A DNA stretch of 64,000 nt. Source: Neoroseomonas oryzicola (GTDB lineage: Bacteria > Pseudomonadota > Alphaproteobacteria > Acetobacterales > Acetobacteraceae). The notes below the pieces were generated by a model that did no database searches, was not told the DNA's origin, and was given only the letters and a program-made list of their open reading frames with translations. Below, piece after piece: positions 45,610 through 55,485 of the stretch (position 1 is the first letter of the stretch; every line of letters starts with the position of its first letter). The translations under genes were made by a program, and so were the position numbers. The stretch covers positions 338,283 through 402,282 of the forward strand of contig NZ_JAAVUP010000003.1 in assembly GCF_012163135.1 (NCBI RefSeq). The letters are read 5' to 3'.

Positions 45610-46044
45610 TGGTTTCCTCCCGTGGGCCCTGCCCGCCTTGGCAGTCTGCATTGAAGGCCGGGGCATCGGCAACGTCGACGTAACGATGCCGGGAGCGCGG
45701 CGTGGCCGGCGGTCGGGGGGACGACGATCGGCGCGAGATCCGGCGGCCGCCGATCAGCAGCGTGATGAAGTTCATGGCCAGGATCACCGGCCGGGGTTCC
45801 TGCAGCGTCGCTGGCATCCAATCGGCGAAGCGGTGCGGTGCTGCCCATGGTCGCCATCATCACCGGTCCCCACCTTGCGAAAGCGCGCCCAGGACATGCC
45901 GCGATGGAAGAAGAGACGGTCGGCCAGCGCATCGGGCACCGACATCTCGGTCCGGCCTGCCGAAGCCGAAGCGCAACGCCGCCAGGATCCGCACCGGGAG
46001 GATCAGCGCGAAGCGGTCGCGCGCGCCGCCACCGCCGCCCATCC
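45610..46044. other. Gap with decayed leftward coding sequence
   Basis: No intact gene. On the minus strand three frame-shifted pieces have coding-like codon use: DRFALILPVRILAALRFGFG (about 46020-45960), then MSVPDALADRLFFHRGMSWA from ATG 45945, then VILAMNFITLLIGGRR (about 45785-45735). Together they suggest a frameshifted pseudogene of unknown family downstream of the LysR gene. Confidence 0.35.
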
Positions 46045-46920
46045 TCACCGCACCATCACCTCGCCCCGCAGCAGTTCCCGCAACAGCGGGTTTGGGAATC
46101 GCCGCGCGACGGTCACGGCATGGAAGGGCTGGACCAGCCCGGGCAGGCGCTCGGCTTCCTGCAATTCGCCCGAGGCGAGCTCGTCGCGCACGACGATCGG
46201 CGGCAGCACCGCGAGGCCAACGCCTTCGCGCGCGAGCAGCCGCATCATCGCCATGTCGTCCACCTCCGCCGCGATCAGCAGCGTGACGCCGAGCCGCTCG
46301 CGCAGCGCCTCGAAGCCCGCGCGCAGGCCGCTGTCCGGCGTCGGCAGGATCAGCGGCGCGGCGGCGAGCCGTTCGGCGAGGCTCGCGCGCCCGGCCAGGA
46401 GCGCGGGGCGGCCGACCAGGCTGACGGGCTCCTCGGCCAGCCGGTGCGCGACGAAGCCGCCGGCCGCCGGCGCCTCGCTGGTCAGTACCGCGTCGAGCTC
46501 GAGGTCGGCGAGGGCGCGCAGCAGTTCCGCCATGCCGCCCGATCGCAGGATCACCTCGACATCCGGCCGGCCCAGCACGGGACGCAGGAAGGCCAGCTGG
46601 AAGTTGCGCGACAGTGTCGCGAGCGCGCCGACGCGCAGGATGCGCTGGGCGCGGCGCGTCTCCTGCAGGGTCGCGACCAGTTCCTCCCCCGCCGCGAAGA
46701 TCGCATCCGCATGGGCGAGCGCGATGCGCCCGGCCTCCGTCAGCACCAACCGCCGGCCGCTGCGCTCGAACAGCGGCTGACCCAGGCGGTCCTCGAGCGT
46801 GCGGATCTGCGCCGACAGCGCCGAGGGCGCGAGGTTCAGCCGCGCCGCGGCGCGGGTGAGGTTCCCCTCATGCGCGACGGCGTGGAAGTAGCGCAGGTGG
46901 TGGTAGTTCAGCTCGGGCAT
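46045..46920 (-). CDS. LysR-family regulator (NhaR-like) next to dabBA
   Basis: The 291-residue protein has the N-terminal winged helix LNYHHLRYFHAVAHEGNLTRAAARLN ... QIRTLEDRLGQPLFERSGR, in blocks typical of LysR, NhaR branch, and a C-terminal effector domain. The ATG at 46920 is adjacent to an AT-rich control region shared with the divergent dabB. LysR-type regulators commonly accompany DAB carbon pumps and respond to low inorganic carbon or its metabolites, so regulation of dabBA is the likely job. Confidence 0.88.
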   Translation of the reverse strand: MPELNYHHLRYFHAVAHEGNLTRAAARLNLAPSALSAQIRTLEDRLGQPLFERSGRRLVLTEAGRIALAHADAIFAAGEELVATLQETRRAQRILRVGALATLSRNFQLAFLRPVLGRPDVEVILRSGGMAELLRALADLELDAVLTSEAPAAGGFVAHRLAEEPVSLVGRPALLAGRASLAERLAAAPLILPTPDSGLRAGFEALRERLGVTLLIAAEVDDMAMMRLLAREGVGLAVLPPIVVRDELASGELQEAERLPGLVQPFHAVTVARRFPNPLLRELLRGEVMVR

Positions 46921-46957
46921 ATTGTTCGATCCATGTGAACGATATGATAGAAACAAT
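46921..46957. promoter_or_regulatory. LysR-type control site in front of dabBA
   Basis: ATTGTT (46921-46926) and AACAAT (46952-46957) form distant inverted arms, and inside them GTTC-GATCCATGT-GAAC (46924-46940) fits a LysR T-N11-A type box. The interval is markedly AT-rich compared with flanking genes. It touches the LysR start codon, which suggests autoregulation. Confidence 0.5.
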
Positions 46958-47026
46958 GTCATTTCTTGCAATATCGGCGATTGCTATCCGGCGCCCGTCC
47001 CAAGCCCGACGGAGCGCCCGACGCCG

Positions 47027-48565
47027 ATGCCGAGCCATCTCCTGCCCCTCCTCGCCCCGCTGGCGCTGGCCGCCGCGGCGCTGGTCGCCCTCCGCGGCCC
47101 CGGCCTGCGGCCGGCTGCGAGCCTGCGTGCCGCCGGCCTCGCCGCCCTCGCCGCGCTGGGCGTGGCGGTGGCGAGCCTCGGCGTCCTGCTTCTCGCCGGG
47201 CCGGGCAGCGCCCCGCTGGGGCTGGCGCGCATCGACGCGGTCTCGGCGGCGATGCTGCTGCTGGTCGCCTTCGTCGGCTGGGTGGTGGTGCGCTACGCGG
47301 CGACCTACCTCGACGGGGAGGCGCGGCAGGGCGTCTTCACCGGCTGGCTCTGCCTGACGCTCGCCGCCGCGTTGCTGCTGGTGCAGGCGGGCAACCTGGT
47401 GCTGCTCGTCCTGGCCTGGATCGGCGCGGGGCTCGGGCTGCAGCGGCTCCTGCTGTTCTATCCGGACCGGCCGGCGGCCCGGCGGGCGGCGCGCAAGAAG
47501 GCGATCTTCGCGCGGACCGGCGATGTCGCGCTCGCCGCGGCGGCGCTGCTGCTCGGCCTCGGCTTCGGCACCGCCGATATCGGCGCGATCCTCGAGGGCG
47601 CGCGGGCCGGCCAGGCGCCCGTCGCGGCGGCCGGCGCGGCGGCCCTGCTCGCCATCGCCGCGCTGCTGAAGTCGGCGCAGTTCCCCACCCATGGCTGGCT
47701 GACCGAGGTGATGGAGACGCCGACACCGGTCTCCGCCCTGCTCCATGCCGGGCTGATCAATGCCGGCGGCTTCCTGCTGATCCGCTTTGCCGACGTGATG
47801 CTGGCCGCACCCGGCGTGCTCGCCGCGCTCGCGATGATCGGCGGCTTCACCGCGCTGTTCGCGGGGCTGGTGATGCTGACGCAGCCGGCGGTCAAGACGG
47901 CGCTCGCCTGGTCCACCATCGCGCAGATGGGCTTCATGATCCTGCAATGCGGGCTCGCGCTGTTCCCGCTCGCGCTGCTGCACATCCTCGCCCACTCGCT
48001 CTACAAGGCGCATGCCTTCCTCGCGGCGGGCGGGGCGGTGGCGAAGGTCGCGGCGATCCCGCGCCCCGGGCCGGTCGCGGTGCCCGGCGGGCGCGCGGTC
48101 GGGCGGGCCTTCCTCGCGGCGCTCGCGCTCTATGCACTGATCGGCGCCGCCTTCGGCTTCGACGGCAAGTCGCCGCAGGCGATCGCGCTCGGCGCCATCC
48201 TCGTGCTCGGCGTCGCCTATCTGCTCGCCCAGGGCTTCGCGGATGCGGCGCCGGGGCCGCTCGCGCTGCGCACCTCGATCGCCGCGGCTGCGGCGGCGGT
48301 GGGCTACTTCGCCCTGCAGCGCGCGGCCGAGGCGCTGACCGCCGGCATCCTGCCGCCGGCGCCCACGCCCGGCGCGCTCGAATGGGTGCTGATCGTGCTC
48401 GCGGTGCTCGGCTTCGGGCTGACGGCCTTCGCGCAGGCGACCTTCCCGCTCTGGGCGCAGCACCCGGCCGCTGCCGGCCTGCGCGTGCACCTGGCCAATG
48501 GCCTCTACGTCAACGCCCTGACCGACCGGCTCCTGCGGGGCTGGTCGCTGCGCAACGCCGCCTGA
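47027..48565 (+). CDS. dabB: DabB proton-conducting membrane subunit (NuoL-like)
   Basis: The 512-residue protein has about 13-14 TM helices, of the proton-pumping quinone oxidoreductase (NuoL/MrpA) family. Key blocks are [32 protein letters not shown] (segment near 208-240) and [20 protein letters not shown], which hold the conserved charged Lys/Glu/His residues of the proton path. No Nuo neighbours are present. Together with DabA it forms the DAB complex that couples ion flow to one-way CO2 hydration. ATG 47027 is chosen because the hydrophobic start begins there; GGAG lies upstream. Confidence 0.9.
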   Translation: MPSHLLPLLAPLALAAAALVALRGPGLRPAASLRAAGLAALAALGVAVASLGVLLLAGPGSAPLGLARIDAVSAAMLLLVAFVGWVVVRYAATYLDGEARQGVFTGWLCLTLAAALLLVQAGNLVLLVLAWIGAGLGLQRLLLFYPDRPAARRAARKKAIFARTGDVALAAAALLLGLGFGTADIGAILEGARAGQAPVAAAGAAALLAIAALLKSAQFPTHGWLTEVMETPTPVSALLHAGLINAGGFLLIRFADVMLAAPGVLAALAMIGGFTALFAGLVMLTQPAVKTALAWSTIAQMGFMILQCGLALFPLALLHILAHSLYKAHAFLAAGGAVAKVAAIPRPGPVAVPGGRAVGRAFLAALALYALIGAAFGFDGKSPQAIALGAILVLGVAYLLAQGFADAAPGPLALRTSIAAAAAAVGYFALQRAAEALTAGILPPAPTPGALEWVLIVLAVLGFGLTAFAQATFPLWAQHPAAAGLRVHLANGLYVNALTDRLLRGWSLRNAA

Positions 48566-48575
48566 GAGGAGGCCG

Positions 48576-50963
48576 ATGATGCCCTTCGACACCCATCAGA
48601 CCGCCTCCGCCCCGCCGGTGCTCGCCGCCGCGTTGATGCAGGCCGAGCGCGCCATTCCGCCGGCCTGGCCGCTGGCCGCCACGGTCGCGGTCAACCCCTT
48701 CCTCGGCCAGGCGGCCGAGGACCTCGCCACGACCGCGGCGCGGCTGCGGCGCGTCGGCGGGCTGCGCGCCACCATGCCGCGCGCCTGGTATGCGGGGCGC
48801 ATCGCCTCCGGCGCGATCACCGAGGCGGACCTCGCCGCCGCACTCGCCGCCGCGCCCGAGGCGCATCGCCCGGCGGATGTCGCCGCGCTGCGCGAGGCGC
48901 TCGCCGCGCCCGTCGCCCCGCCCGTCGCGCTGCCCACTGTCGCCGACCTCGTCGCCGAGGCGACCGGCACCGACTGGCCCGGCATCATCGCCGAGCGGCT
49001 CGGTGCCTTCGCCGGGGGCTGGTTCGATGCGGGCCAGGCGCTGTGGCCGATGCAGGACCGCGGTTCGCTCTATGCCTCCTGGCGGGCGACGGCGCTGCGC
49101 GACCTGACGCCCGAGATCCTCGGCCTGTCCGGCTTCTGCGCCCATGTCGCCGCGGCCCCGCAGGCGGCCGAGGCCGCGACCGGCCGCGCGCTCGATGCGC
49201 TGGGCGTGCCGGAGGCGGCGCTGGGGACGCTGCTGCACCGGCTGCTGATGACGCTGGGCGGCTGGGCGCAGCTCGCCCGGCAGCGCGGCTTCGAGGCGGA
49301 ACTCGCCGGCGGGACCGATGGCACGCTCGCCGGGCTGCTGGCCGTGCGGCTGGTCTGGGAGGAGGCGCTCTACGCCCGCCACGCGCCGGCGATCGAGGCG
49401 CGGTGGCGGGAGGTGCTCGCCGCCCATGCCGAGCCCGTGCTGCCGACCGCGGAGGACGCGATCGACGCCATTCTCCAGGCGGCGGCGGACCATGCGGCGC
49501 AGCGGGAGGTGCTCGCCGCCGTCGGGACGGCGCCCGTCGTGGCCGCGCCGGCGCGTCCCGCCCTGCAGGCGGCCTTCTGCATCGACGTGCGGTCCGAGGT
49601 GCTGCGCCGGGCGCTGGAATCCCTCGACCCCGGCATCCGCACCCAGGGCTTCGCGGGCTTCTTCGGCCTGCCGGTGGCGCACCGGCCCTTCGCCTCGGAC
49701 GTGGTCGAGAACCGGCTGCCGGTGCTGCTGCGCCCGGGCCTGATGAGCTGCGACGCGGTGCCGGGCGACAAGGGGGCGGAGCGCGCGCGCATCACGGCGC
49801 GGGCGAAGCGCGCCTGGGGGCGGTTCAGCCAGGCGGCGGTGTCCTCCTTCGCCTTCGTCGAATCGGCGGGGCTACTGCATGGCTGGACGCTGCTGCGGGA
49901 GTCCTTCGGCCTTCGCCGCGCGGCGAAGGCCATGCCGGCGCCGCGCTTCGACGGCGCGCTGCCGGCGGCGACGCGGGTCGCGACTGCCGAGGCGGTGCTG
50001 CGCGCCATGTCGCTGACCGAGGGCTTCGCGCCGCTCGTCCTGTTGGCCGGCCACGGCGCGAGGGTGACGAACAATCCCCATGCGAGCGCGCTGCAATGCG
50101 GCGCCTGCGGCGGGCACCAGGGCGATGTCAGCGCAAGGCTGCTCGCCGCGCTGCTGAACGAGGCCGAGGTGCGGCAGGGGCTCGCGGCGAAGGGCATCGT
50201 CATTCCGGAGGACACGCTTTTCGTCGCCGGGCTGCACGACACGACGAGCGACGAGGTGACGGTCTTCGCCGGGGACCATGCCTCTGCCGCGCACGAGGCG
50301 CCGCTGCGGCAGGCGCGGGCGTGGCTCGCGCGCGCGGCGGCGCTGGCGCGGGCGGAACGGGCGCTGCGGCTGCCGCGGGCCGCGACCGGGAAGGCCGTTG
50401 CCCGGCGCGGGCGCGACTGGGCGGAGACGCGGCCCGAATGGGGCCTCGCCGGCTGCCGCGCCTTCATCGCCGCGCCGCGCGCCATGACCGTGGGGCGCGA
50501 CCTCGGCGGGCGGGCCTTCCTGCACGACTACGACTGGCGGGCGGATGAGGGGTTCCGCGTGCTCGAGCTGATCCTGACCGCGCCGGTCGTCGTCGCGAGC
50601 TGGATCAGCCTGCAATACTACGGGTCGGTCGTCGCACCCGAGGCCTTCGGCGGCGGCAACAAGCTGCTGCACAACGTCACCGGCGGCATCGGTGTCCTGG
50701 AAGGCAATGGCGGCGCGCTGCGCACCGGCCTGCCCTGGCAGTCCGTGCATGACGGGGAAGGCTTCGCCCACGAACCGCTGCGCCTGACGGTGGTGGTCGC
50801 CGCCCCGCGCGAGGCGATCGACGCCATCCTCGGCCGCCACCCGCAGGTGCGGGCGCTGTTCGAGAATGGCTGGCTGCACCTGGTCGCGATCGGGGAGCCG
50901 GACGTCGTGGCGCGGTATGGCGGGAGTGGGACCTGGCGGGTCGACGTGGCGGCGATCGGATGA
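48576..50963 (+). CDS. dabA: DabA inorganic carbon pump catalytic subunit (DUF2309)
   Basis: Large peripheral subunit of 795 residues with a carbonic-anhydrase-like zinc site. The predicted ligands and acid are C335 and D337 (FCIDVRSEV), H493 (LLAGHGARV) and C508 ([11 protein letters not shown]). The H-to-C and C-to-D spacings equal those of the characterised Halothiobacillus DabA (C351, D353, H524, C539). It hydrates CO2 to bicarbonate in the cytoplasm, driven through DabB. AGGAGG precedes the ATG at 48576. No RuBisCO or carboxysome genes are in the window, so it may serve anaplerotic carboxylation or low-CO2 growth. Confidence 0.93.
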   Translation: MMPFDTHQTASAPPVLAAALMQAERAIPPAWPLAATVAVNPFLGQAAEDLATTAARLRRVGGLRATMPRAWYAGRIASGAITEADLAAALAAAPEAHRPADVAALREALAAPVAPPVALPTVADLVAEATGTDWPGIIAERLGAFAGGWFDAGQALWPMQDRGSLYASWRATALRDLTPEILGLSGFCAHVAAAPQAAEAATGRALDALGVPEAALGTLLHRLLMTLGGWAQLARQRGFEAELAGGTDGTLAGLLAVRLVWEEALYARHAPAIEARWREVLAAHAEPVLPTAEDAIDAILQAAADHAAQREVLAAVGTAPVVAAPARPALQAAFCIDVRSEVLRRALESLDPGIRTQGFAGFFGLPVAHRPFASDVVENRLPVLLRPGLMSCDAVPGDKGAERARITARAKRAWGRFSQAAVSSFAFVESAGLLHGWTLLRESFGLRRAAKAMPAPRFDGALPAATRVATAEAVLRAMSLTEGFAPLVLLAGHGARVTNNPHASALQCGACGGHQGDVSARLLAALLNEAEVRQGLAAKGIVIPEDTLFVAGLHDTTSDEVTVFAGDHASAAHEAPLRQARAWLARAAALARAERALRLPRAATGKAVARRGRDWAETRPEWGLAGCRAFIAAPRAMTVGRDLGGRAFLHDYDWRADEGFRVLELILTAPVVVASWISLQYYGSVVAPEAFGGGNKLLHNVTGGIGVLEGNGGALRTGLPWQSVHDGEGFAHEPLRLTVVVAAPREAIDAILGRHPQVRALFENGWLHLVAIGEPDVVARYGGSGTWRVDVAAIG

Positions 50964-50968
50964 GACGA

Positions 50969-50995
50969 CGGCGCCTCCGCACAGGCGAGGCGCCG
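50969..50995 (+). terminator. Terminator hairpin after dabA
   Basis: CGGCGCCTC (50969-50977) and GAGGCGCCG (50987-50995) pair perfectly around a 9-base loop, 6 bases after the dabA stop. No T-run. Bases 50996-51304 beyond it hold no gene that I can support. Confidence 0.6.
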
Positions 50996-51304
50996 CGAAG
51001 GAAGCGCGTGGTCCGCGGGCGGCGCATGCTTGGCGCAGCCCTTCGTCCAGGTCTCGTCGACCGGGCCTGATCCCGGGCGCGGCGCGGTTAGGCGCTCTGC
51101 GCCTCGCTTATCGGGAGACGGCGGCCTCGCTACCGGATCGGCCCGGTGTGCCCGCCGGATGAGAGCATGGAGCGCCTCCGGCGCATCCTCCACGGCCGAT
51201 CCTGCCCGGTGGCGGACCGCCGACGCGGTTGCGCCGACGGCGCCGTGCGAACCCGCCGCCTCACCCGCCCGGATGCGGCCGGCGCGTGGCGAGGGCCTCG
51301 GACG

Positions 51305-52711
51305 CTACCCGTCCGCCCGTGCGGCGCCCTGGCGCTCCGCGCGCGCCTGCACGCTGCGCGGCTGCGGGCGCTTCTGCAGCTGCTGCCAGAGATCCGCATC
51401 GCGGTTGTAGAAATCCGGGCGGAACTCGACCGCCCCGCCGGCCCCGGCGGCGGCGGTCTGGTAGACCAGGAAGACCGGCATGGGCGCGGGCAGCTTCCGG
51501 CGCGTCGTGCGCCCGGTCGCGAGCACCGGCTCGAAGCTCTCGACCGGCTGGCGCATCAGCAGGGCGGCGAATTCCAGCGGGTTCTGCACGCGGATGCACC
51601 CGTTGCTGATGCGGCGGTTGTCGCGGCTGAACAGGTGCTTGTCCGGCGTGTCGTGCAGGTAGACGTCGAAGCGGTTCGGCATGTCGAACATCACCACCCC
51701 GAGACCCGCATCGGGCCCGGGGCGCTGCTCCACCTCGCCATTCGGCCGCAGCACCATGTTGTTGCGCTCGAGGTAGTCCGGCTCGCGGCCGATCCTGGGC
51801 AGGATGTCGGCCTCGACGATGTCCCTCGGGATGACCCAGGGCGGGTTGAAGAAGCTGGCTTCGATGAGGGCGCGGAGCTCGGGGCTCTGCTTGCGCTCGA
51901 CCGGCTCGCCGACGATGACGCGTGTCGAGAAGACCGGCTGCTGGGCGCGATACAGCGTCAGGCGCTGGTCCGTGACGTCGACCCAGACGCGGTCGGGCGG
52001 CAGCGCGCGCGGCAGCCAGCGCTGGCGCTCGAGGTTCACCTCGACCTGCCGCAGGCGCGCGGCGGGGACACCGGGGCGGTTGCGCCGCAGGGCCTCGCGC
52101 AGCGACCGGTAGGTCGGCGTCGCGGGGGCCAGCGCCTCGATCGCCGCGACGGGATCGCGGCGGGCGATGCCTGCGTCGAGGACCTCCGTCACGTCGAGCG
52201 GGTCGGGCGTCAGCGCCTCGCTGGCTTTGCGGCGGTCGGGGGGAACGGCGCCGAAGGCCAGCGCCTTGGCATAGGTGAGGGCGGCGTGCGTCACCAGCAA
52301 TTCGCGGCGGAGCGGCGGGAAGGTGTCCCGCCGCTGCAGCAGGCTGCCGTGGAAGAGCTCCGGATCGAGGCCATGGTCGCCGGCGCGCAGCACGGCATTC
52401 GCCAGAGCCTCGGCCTGGGCGGGCCGGTTCGCCCAGACGCGCGCGAAGTCGTGTCGTTCGTAGAAGCGCCACAGCAGCGCGGTGTCGAGCTTCTCGCCGG
52501 CGACGACGACCTGGGCCCCGCTGTCGCGAAGCGCGGCGAAGGGTGCGTCGCCCCCTGGTGCCCGCGCGGCGACGGGTTCCGGCCCGCGATCCGCGCTGCA
52601 GGCGCCGAGCGCGGTCGCCGCGGCCAGCACCATCGTTCCGCCCGCGAAGCCGCGCCGCGATACCTGGTGCCGGTCGGGTTCCAGTCCTGCCGGCGCACGT
52701 AGCCGTTCCAC
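51305..52711 (-). CDS. L,D-transpeptidase (YcbB/LdtD-like) exported lipoprotein
   Basis: Cell-wall enzyme of 468 residues that makes 3-3 peptidoglycan cross-links or attaches proteins to peptidoglycan. The N-terminus has an RR signal (SRRGFAGG) followed by a hydrophobic run and a lipobox-like ALGAC, so it is probably an exported lipoprotein. The YkuD catalytic site is YLHDTPDKHLFSRD ... ISNGCIRVQNP, with the nucleophile Cys in S-N-G-C-I-R. The start is GTG at 52711 with GAGGA upstream. It is divergent from a small lipoprotein gene. Confidence 0.9.
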   Translation of the reverse strand: MERLRAPAGLEPDRHQVSRRGFAGGTMVLAAATALGACSADRGPEPVAARAPGGDAPFAALRDSGAQVVVAGEKLDTALLWRFYERHDFARVWANRPAQAEALANAVLRAGDHGLDPELFHGSLLQRRDTFPPLRRELLVTHAALTYAKALAFGAVPPDRRKASEALTPDPLDVTEVLDAGIARRDPVAAIEALAPATPTYRSLREALRRNRPGVPAARLRQVEVNLERQRWLPRALPPDRVWVDVTDQRLTLYRAQQPVFSTRVIVGEPVERKQSPELRALIEASFFNPPWVIPRDIVEADILPRIGREPDYLERNNMVLRPNGEVEQRPGPDAGLGVVMFDMPNRFDVYLHDTPDKHLFSRDNRRISNGCIRVQNPLEFAALLMRQPVESFEPVLATGRTTRRKLPAPMPVFLVYQTAAAGAGGAVEFRPDFYNRDADLWQQLQKRPQPRSVQARAERQGAARADG

Positions 52712-52815
52712 GCCTCGTCCTCTACTGGTCCATGCAACTGAACGTTTGACTCTTCGGCGAGATTTGCCCTTCGATGTCGCTTCTGTCCATGAGTGTTCTG
52801 GTTATGGAGAGTCCA

Positions 52816-52962
52816 ATGCTCAGCGCCCCCAAGGTTGTCCGGAATGCGGCCATGCTGGCCGCGCTCGCGCTCGTCGCCGCCTGCGCGCAGCAGCAGCCCC
52901 CGCCGCCCGCCCCGGCCCCGGCCCCGCCGCCGCCCGCCGCGGTGCCGCCCGCCCGCGGCTGA
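52816..52962 (+). CDS. Small proline-rich lipoprotein
   Basis: The 48-residue peptide has a signal and lipobox (MLAALALVAAC), leaving a mature lipopeptide of CAQQQ followed by alternating Ala/Pro. GGAGAG lies at good spacing before ATG 52816, which is why I prefer it over the ATG at 52774. A strong terminator follows, which supports a real transcript. The function is unknown; it is perhaps an outer-membrane or wall spacer like entericidins. Confidence 0.65.
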   Translation: MLSAPKVVRNAAMLAALALVAACAQQQPPPPAPAPAPPPPAAVPPARG

Positions 52963-52989
52963 GCCACCCTTCGCCGCAAGGCGTATCGG

Positions 52990-53030
52990 ACCGCCGGGTC
53001 GGCTCGCGCCGATCCGGCGGTTCTGCTTTT
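52990..53030 (+). terminator. Rho-independent terminator
   Basis: ACCGCCGG (52990-52997) pairs with CCGGCGGT (53014-53021), with an inner TCGGC/GCCGA stem and a TCGC tetraloop, followed by TCTGCTTTT. It is the clearest intrinsic terminator in the window, serving the small lipoprotein and, in reverse, possibly the SDR gene. Confidence 0.85.
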
Positions 53031-53070
53031 GGCGCCTCGCCAGGAGCCAGACGGCCGACCGGGGGCGGCG

Positions 53071-53880
53071 TCAGGCCGCGACGTCCTGCGGGCGGTAGCG
53101 CGCCGCCGGGCGATCACGGGACAGGTTCGGCTGCAGCGCGAGGCGCGCAGCCTCGAATGCCGCCCAGTCCGCAGCTTCGGGCAGGGCCGGGAGGGTGACC
53201 TGCTCGCCCTGGTCGAGGCCCGCGAGGGCGGCATCGACCATCTCCTCCACGCCCATCACGAAGCTCTCGGGGAAGGTGGCTACGTCGACGCCGGCGCGGG
53301 ACCAGATCTCGGTCCGCGTGGCGCCGGGCAGCACCGCCTGCACGCGCACGCCGCTGCCGGCGAGCTCGTGCTGCAGCGACTGGCTCAGCACCAGCATGAA
53401 GGCCTTGGTCGCGTTGTAGACGCCGTTGAAGAGCTCGGGCGCGAGGGCGAGCACCGAGGCGAGGTTGACGATGGTCCCGCTGCCGCGGGCGGCGAAGGCC
53501 TGCGCGGCGGCGACGGCGAGCTGCGAGGCGGCGGCGACGTTCAGCTGCACCATGGCCGCGAGCTTCGCCGGATCGGCGGCCGCGACCGGGCCGGAGACGG
53601 CCATGCCGGCATTGTTCACCAGCATCCCGATCGCGGGGTCGCCGCCGATCCGTCCGGCGACGCGCAGCACATCCTCCGGCCGCGCCAGATCCGCGGGGAA
53701 CACTTCGACCCTGACGCCCGTCGAGGCGCGCAGCCGGTTCGCCAGCGCCTCGAGCCGCGTGACGTCGCGCGCCACCAGGACGAGGTCGTGGCCGCGCCTG
53801 GCCAGGCGGTCGGCATAGGTGGCGCCGATGCCGGAGGAGGCGCCGGTGATGAGGGCGGTGGCGGGAGCAGGGGAGGTCAT
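53071..53880 (-). CDS. Short-chain dehydrogenase/reductase
   Basis: Classical SDR of 269 residues. The cofactor motif TGASSGIG is at residues 13-20, followed by NNAG and the catalytic YNATK motif. The Asp in LVARD after beta-2 region suggests NADP preference cannot be assigned with confidence. The substrate is unknown. It is divergent from a TetR regulator, with a promoter and inverted repeat between, so it is probably repressed by that protein. Confidence 0.9.
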   Translation of the reverse strand: MTSPAPATALITGASSGIGATYADRLARRGHDLVLVARDVTRLEALANRLRASTGVRVEVFPADLARPEDVLRVAGRIGGDPAIGMLVNNAGMAVSGPVAAADPAKLAAMVQLNVAAASQLAVAAAQAFAARGSGTIVNLASVLALAPELFNGVYNATKAFMLVLSQSLQHELAGSGVRVQAVLPGATRTEIWSRAGVDVATFPESFVMGVEEMVDAALAGLDQGEQVTLPALPEAADWAAFEAARLALQPNLSRDRPAARYRPQDVAA

Positions 53881-53912
53881 GTCTATCTCGTGAGAGGAGC
53901 GACCGTTTGATT

Positions 53913-53954
53913 ACGATCGCCATGATTGACATAAATTGCGCTCGTCATTAAAAG
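53913..53954. promoter_or_regulatory. Promoter and TetR-type operator in the SDR/tetR gap
   Basis: TTGACA (53926-53931), 17 bases, TAAAAG (53949-53954) forms a near-consensus sigma-70 promoter reading right. Imperfect inverted arms ACGATCGC (53913-53920) and GCGCTCGT (53938-53945) bracket the -35 box with one mismatch, as expected of a TetR site. Confidence 0.6.
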
Positions 53955-53995
53955 AGTCAAGCGGCAATGCGTCGCCATGCGCTGGATGGGCGGTG

Positions 53996-54553
53996 ATGAG
54001 GGTCTCCAAGGAACAGGCGGCAGCGAACCGCGAGCGGATCCTGGACGCGGCGGCAAGCCTGTTCCGCGAACGCGGAATCGCAGGCACCGGCGTCGATGCG
54101 CTGGCCGAGGCCGCCGGCATGACGCATGGCAGCCTCTACAGTCATTTCGGGTCGAAGGAGCGTCTGGCGGCCGAGGCCGTCGCGCGGGCGGCGGCCGGCA
54201 ATGACGCGGGGACCTCGCAGGCGGGCACCCTCGCGGAGTTCGTCGGCGGCTATCTCTCGCCCCGGCACCGCGACGCGGCGGGCGCGGGCTGCGTGCTCGC
54301 CGCCCTCGGCAGCGAGGTGCGGCGGCAGGACGCGCCGGTGCGCGACAGCTTCACGGCCGGCGTGCGGCGCATGGCGGCCCGGATCGGGAACCTCCTGCCC
54401 GGCCGCGCATCCCCGCAGCGCGAGGATGAGGCGTTGGCCGTGGTCGCGACGCTGGTCGGCGCCCTGATCCTGTCCCGGGCCGTCGATGATGCGGCGCTGT
54501 CCGACCGGATCCTCGCCGCTGCCCGTCATGCGACGGGCGCGCGCCCGGGCTGA
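53996..54553 (+). CDS. TetR-family regulator
   Basis: The 185-residue protein has the HTH region RILDAAASLFRERGIAGTGVDALAEAAGMTHGSLYSHFGSKE (two blocks), typical of TetR repressors whose SDR or oxidoreductase target lies divergent. The ATG at 53996 is used because the conserved RVSKEQAAANRERIL begins there. Only a weak ribosome site precedes it. Confidence 0.88.
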   Translation: MRVSKEQAAANRERILDAAASLFRERGIAGTGVDALAEAAGMTHGSLYSHFGSKERLAAEAVARAAAGNDAGTSQAGTLAEFVGGYLSPRHRDAAGAGCVLAALGSEVRRQDAPVRDSFTAGVRRMAARIGNLLPGRASPQREDEALAVVATLVGALILSRAVDDAALSDRILAAARHATGARPG

Positions 54554-54891
54554 GAGGCTCCCGCCAGCAACCCGCGGCCAGAGCGGGACGCACCGCGGCA
54601 CCTGGCGTCACGCCATCCTGCGGCACCTCGACGTTGCCCGGGGGAGCTCACCGGACTGGCCGGGCGGGTGACCTTCCCGCCCAAGACCCGCGTCGGCGGC
54701 GCTGCGCCTGGCCCTCGCGCCCCGCGATCGGATTGCCGCATGCCGGTTGCGTTACCACGCCAAAGGGCGCGATCCTTGGCCTCCACCCGAAGACGTTGGC
54801 CAGGGCGGCGCTGCAGCGCCGCTTTCGGCATGCCGGCCTACAGCCTTGGGGAACGGATTTCGACGACACGCATCAGGGGAGATCGCGGGTA
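54554..54891. other. Gene-free spacer
   Basis: 338 bases with no credible gene, only frame-extension upstream of the next start. AGGGGAGA at 54876-54883 serves the next gene. No other signals were recognised. Confidence 0.6.
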
Positions 54892-55446
54892 ATGAGCGAG
54901 GGCGGCGCGGCGGGCCATGACAGGCTCGGCAAGGCGAAGGAGTTCGTGGTGGATGAATTCCGCCGCTTCATGATCTCCTTCCTCTACATCTGGGTGCTGC
55001 TCGGCATGTTCACCATGCATGAGGAGATTGCCCTGCGGACGCATGGCGACGTCGCGCTGTGGCCCCATGGCTTCGCGTTTGTGAACGCGCTGGTGCTGGG
55101 CAAGGTCGCGCTGGTGGTGGAGAGCCTGCGGCTTGGCCACCGCATCAAGCCGACACCGCTGATCTGGCCGATCGTGCTCGAATCCCTGATCCTCGCGATC
55201 CTGTTCATCGCCATGCACGTGCTGGAACATGTGATCGGCGGCTGGATCCACGGCGAAGCGCTGTCGGCGAGCGTGCCGGCGATCGGCGGCGGCGGCGCGC
55301 TGGGCCTGCTCTTCTCCGCGACCAGCTTCTTCGTCGCGATGCTGCCCTTCTGCGCCTTCCGCATCATCGCGAACGCGATCGGCATGGAACGGGTGTGGGG
55401 GCTGCTGTTCGGCACCTCCCCGGCCGGCGCCGGGGAGCGTCGCTGA
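54892..55446 (+). CDS. Four-TM membrane protein of unknown function
   Basis: The 184-residue protein has a charged N-terminus, then about four hydrophobic segments (near 28-45, 62-80, 90-115, 130-165). Motifs such as FRRFMISFLYIWVLLGMF and the His/Glu-rich HVLEHVIGGWIHG are visible. I do not recognise a family. The ATG at 54892 has GGGGAGA upstream; the longer open frame lacks one. It is monocistronic, ending before a strong hairpin. Confidence 0.75.
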   Translation: MSEGGAAGHDRLGKAKEFVVDEFRRFMISFLYIWVLLGMFTMHEEIALRTHGDVALWPHGFAFVNALVLGKVALVVESLRLGHRIKPTPLIWPIVLESLILAILFIAMHVLEHVIGGWIHGEALSASVPAIGGGGALGLLFSATSFFVAMLPFCAFRIIANAIGMERVWGLLFGTSPAGAGERR

Positions 55447-55452
55447 CGGGGT

Positions 55453-55478
55453 GGCGGGCGCTCCGCGAAGCGCCCGCC
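55453..55478. terminator. Bidirectional terminator hairpin
   Basis: GGCGGGCGCT (55453-55462), loop CCGCGA, AGCGCCCGCC (55469-55478): a perfect 10-bp stem midway between two convergent genes 40 bases apart. Confidence 0.75.
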
Positions 55479-55485
55479 CCCACGC

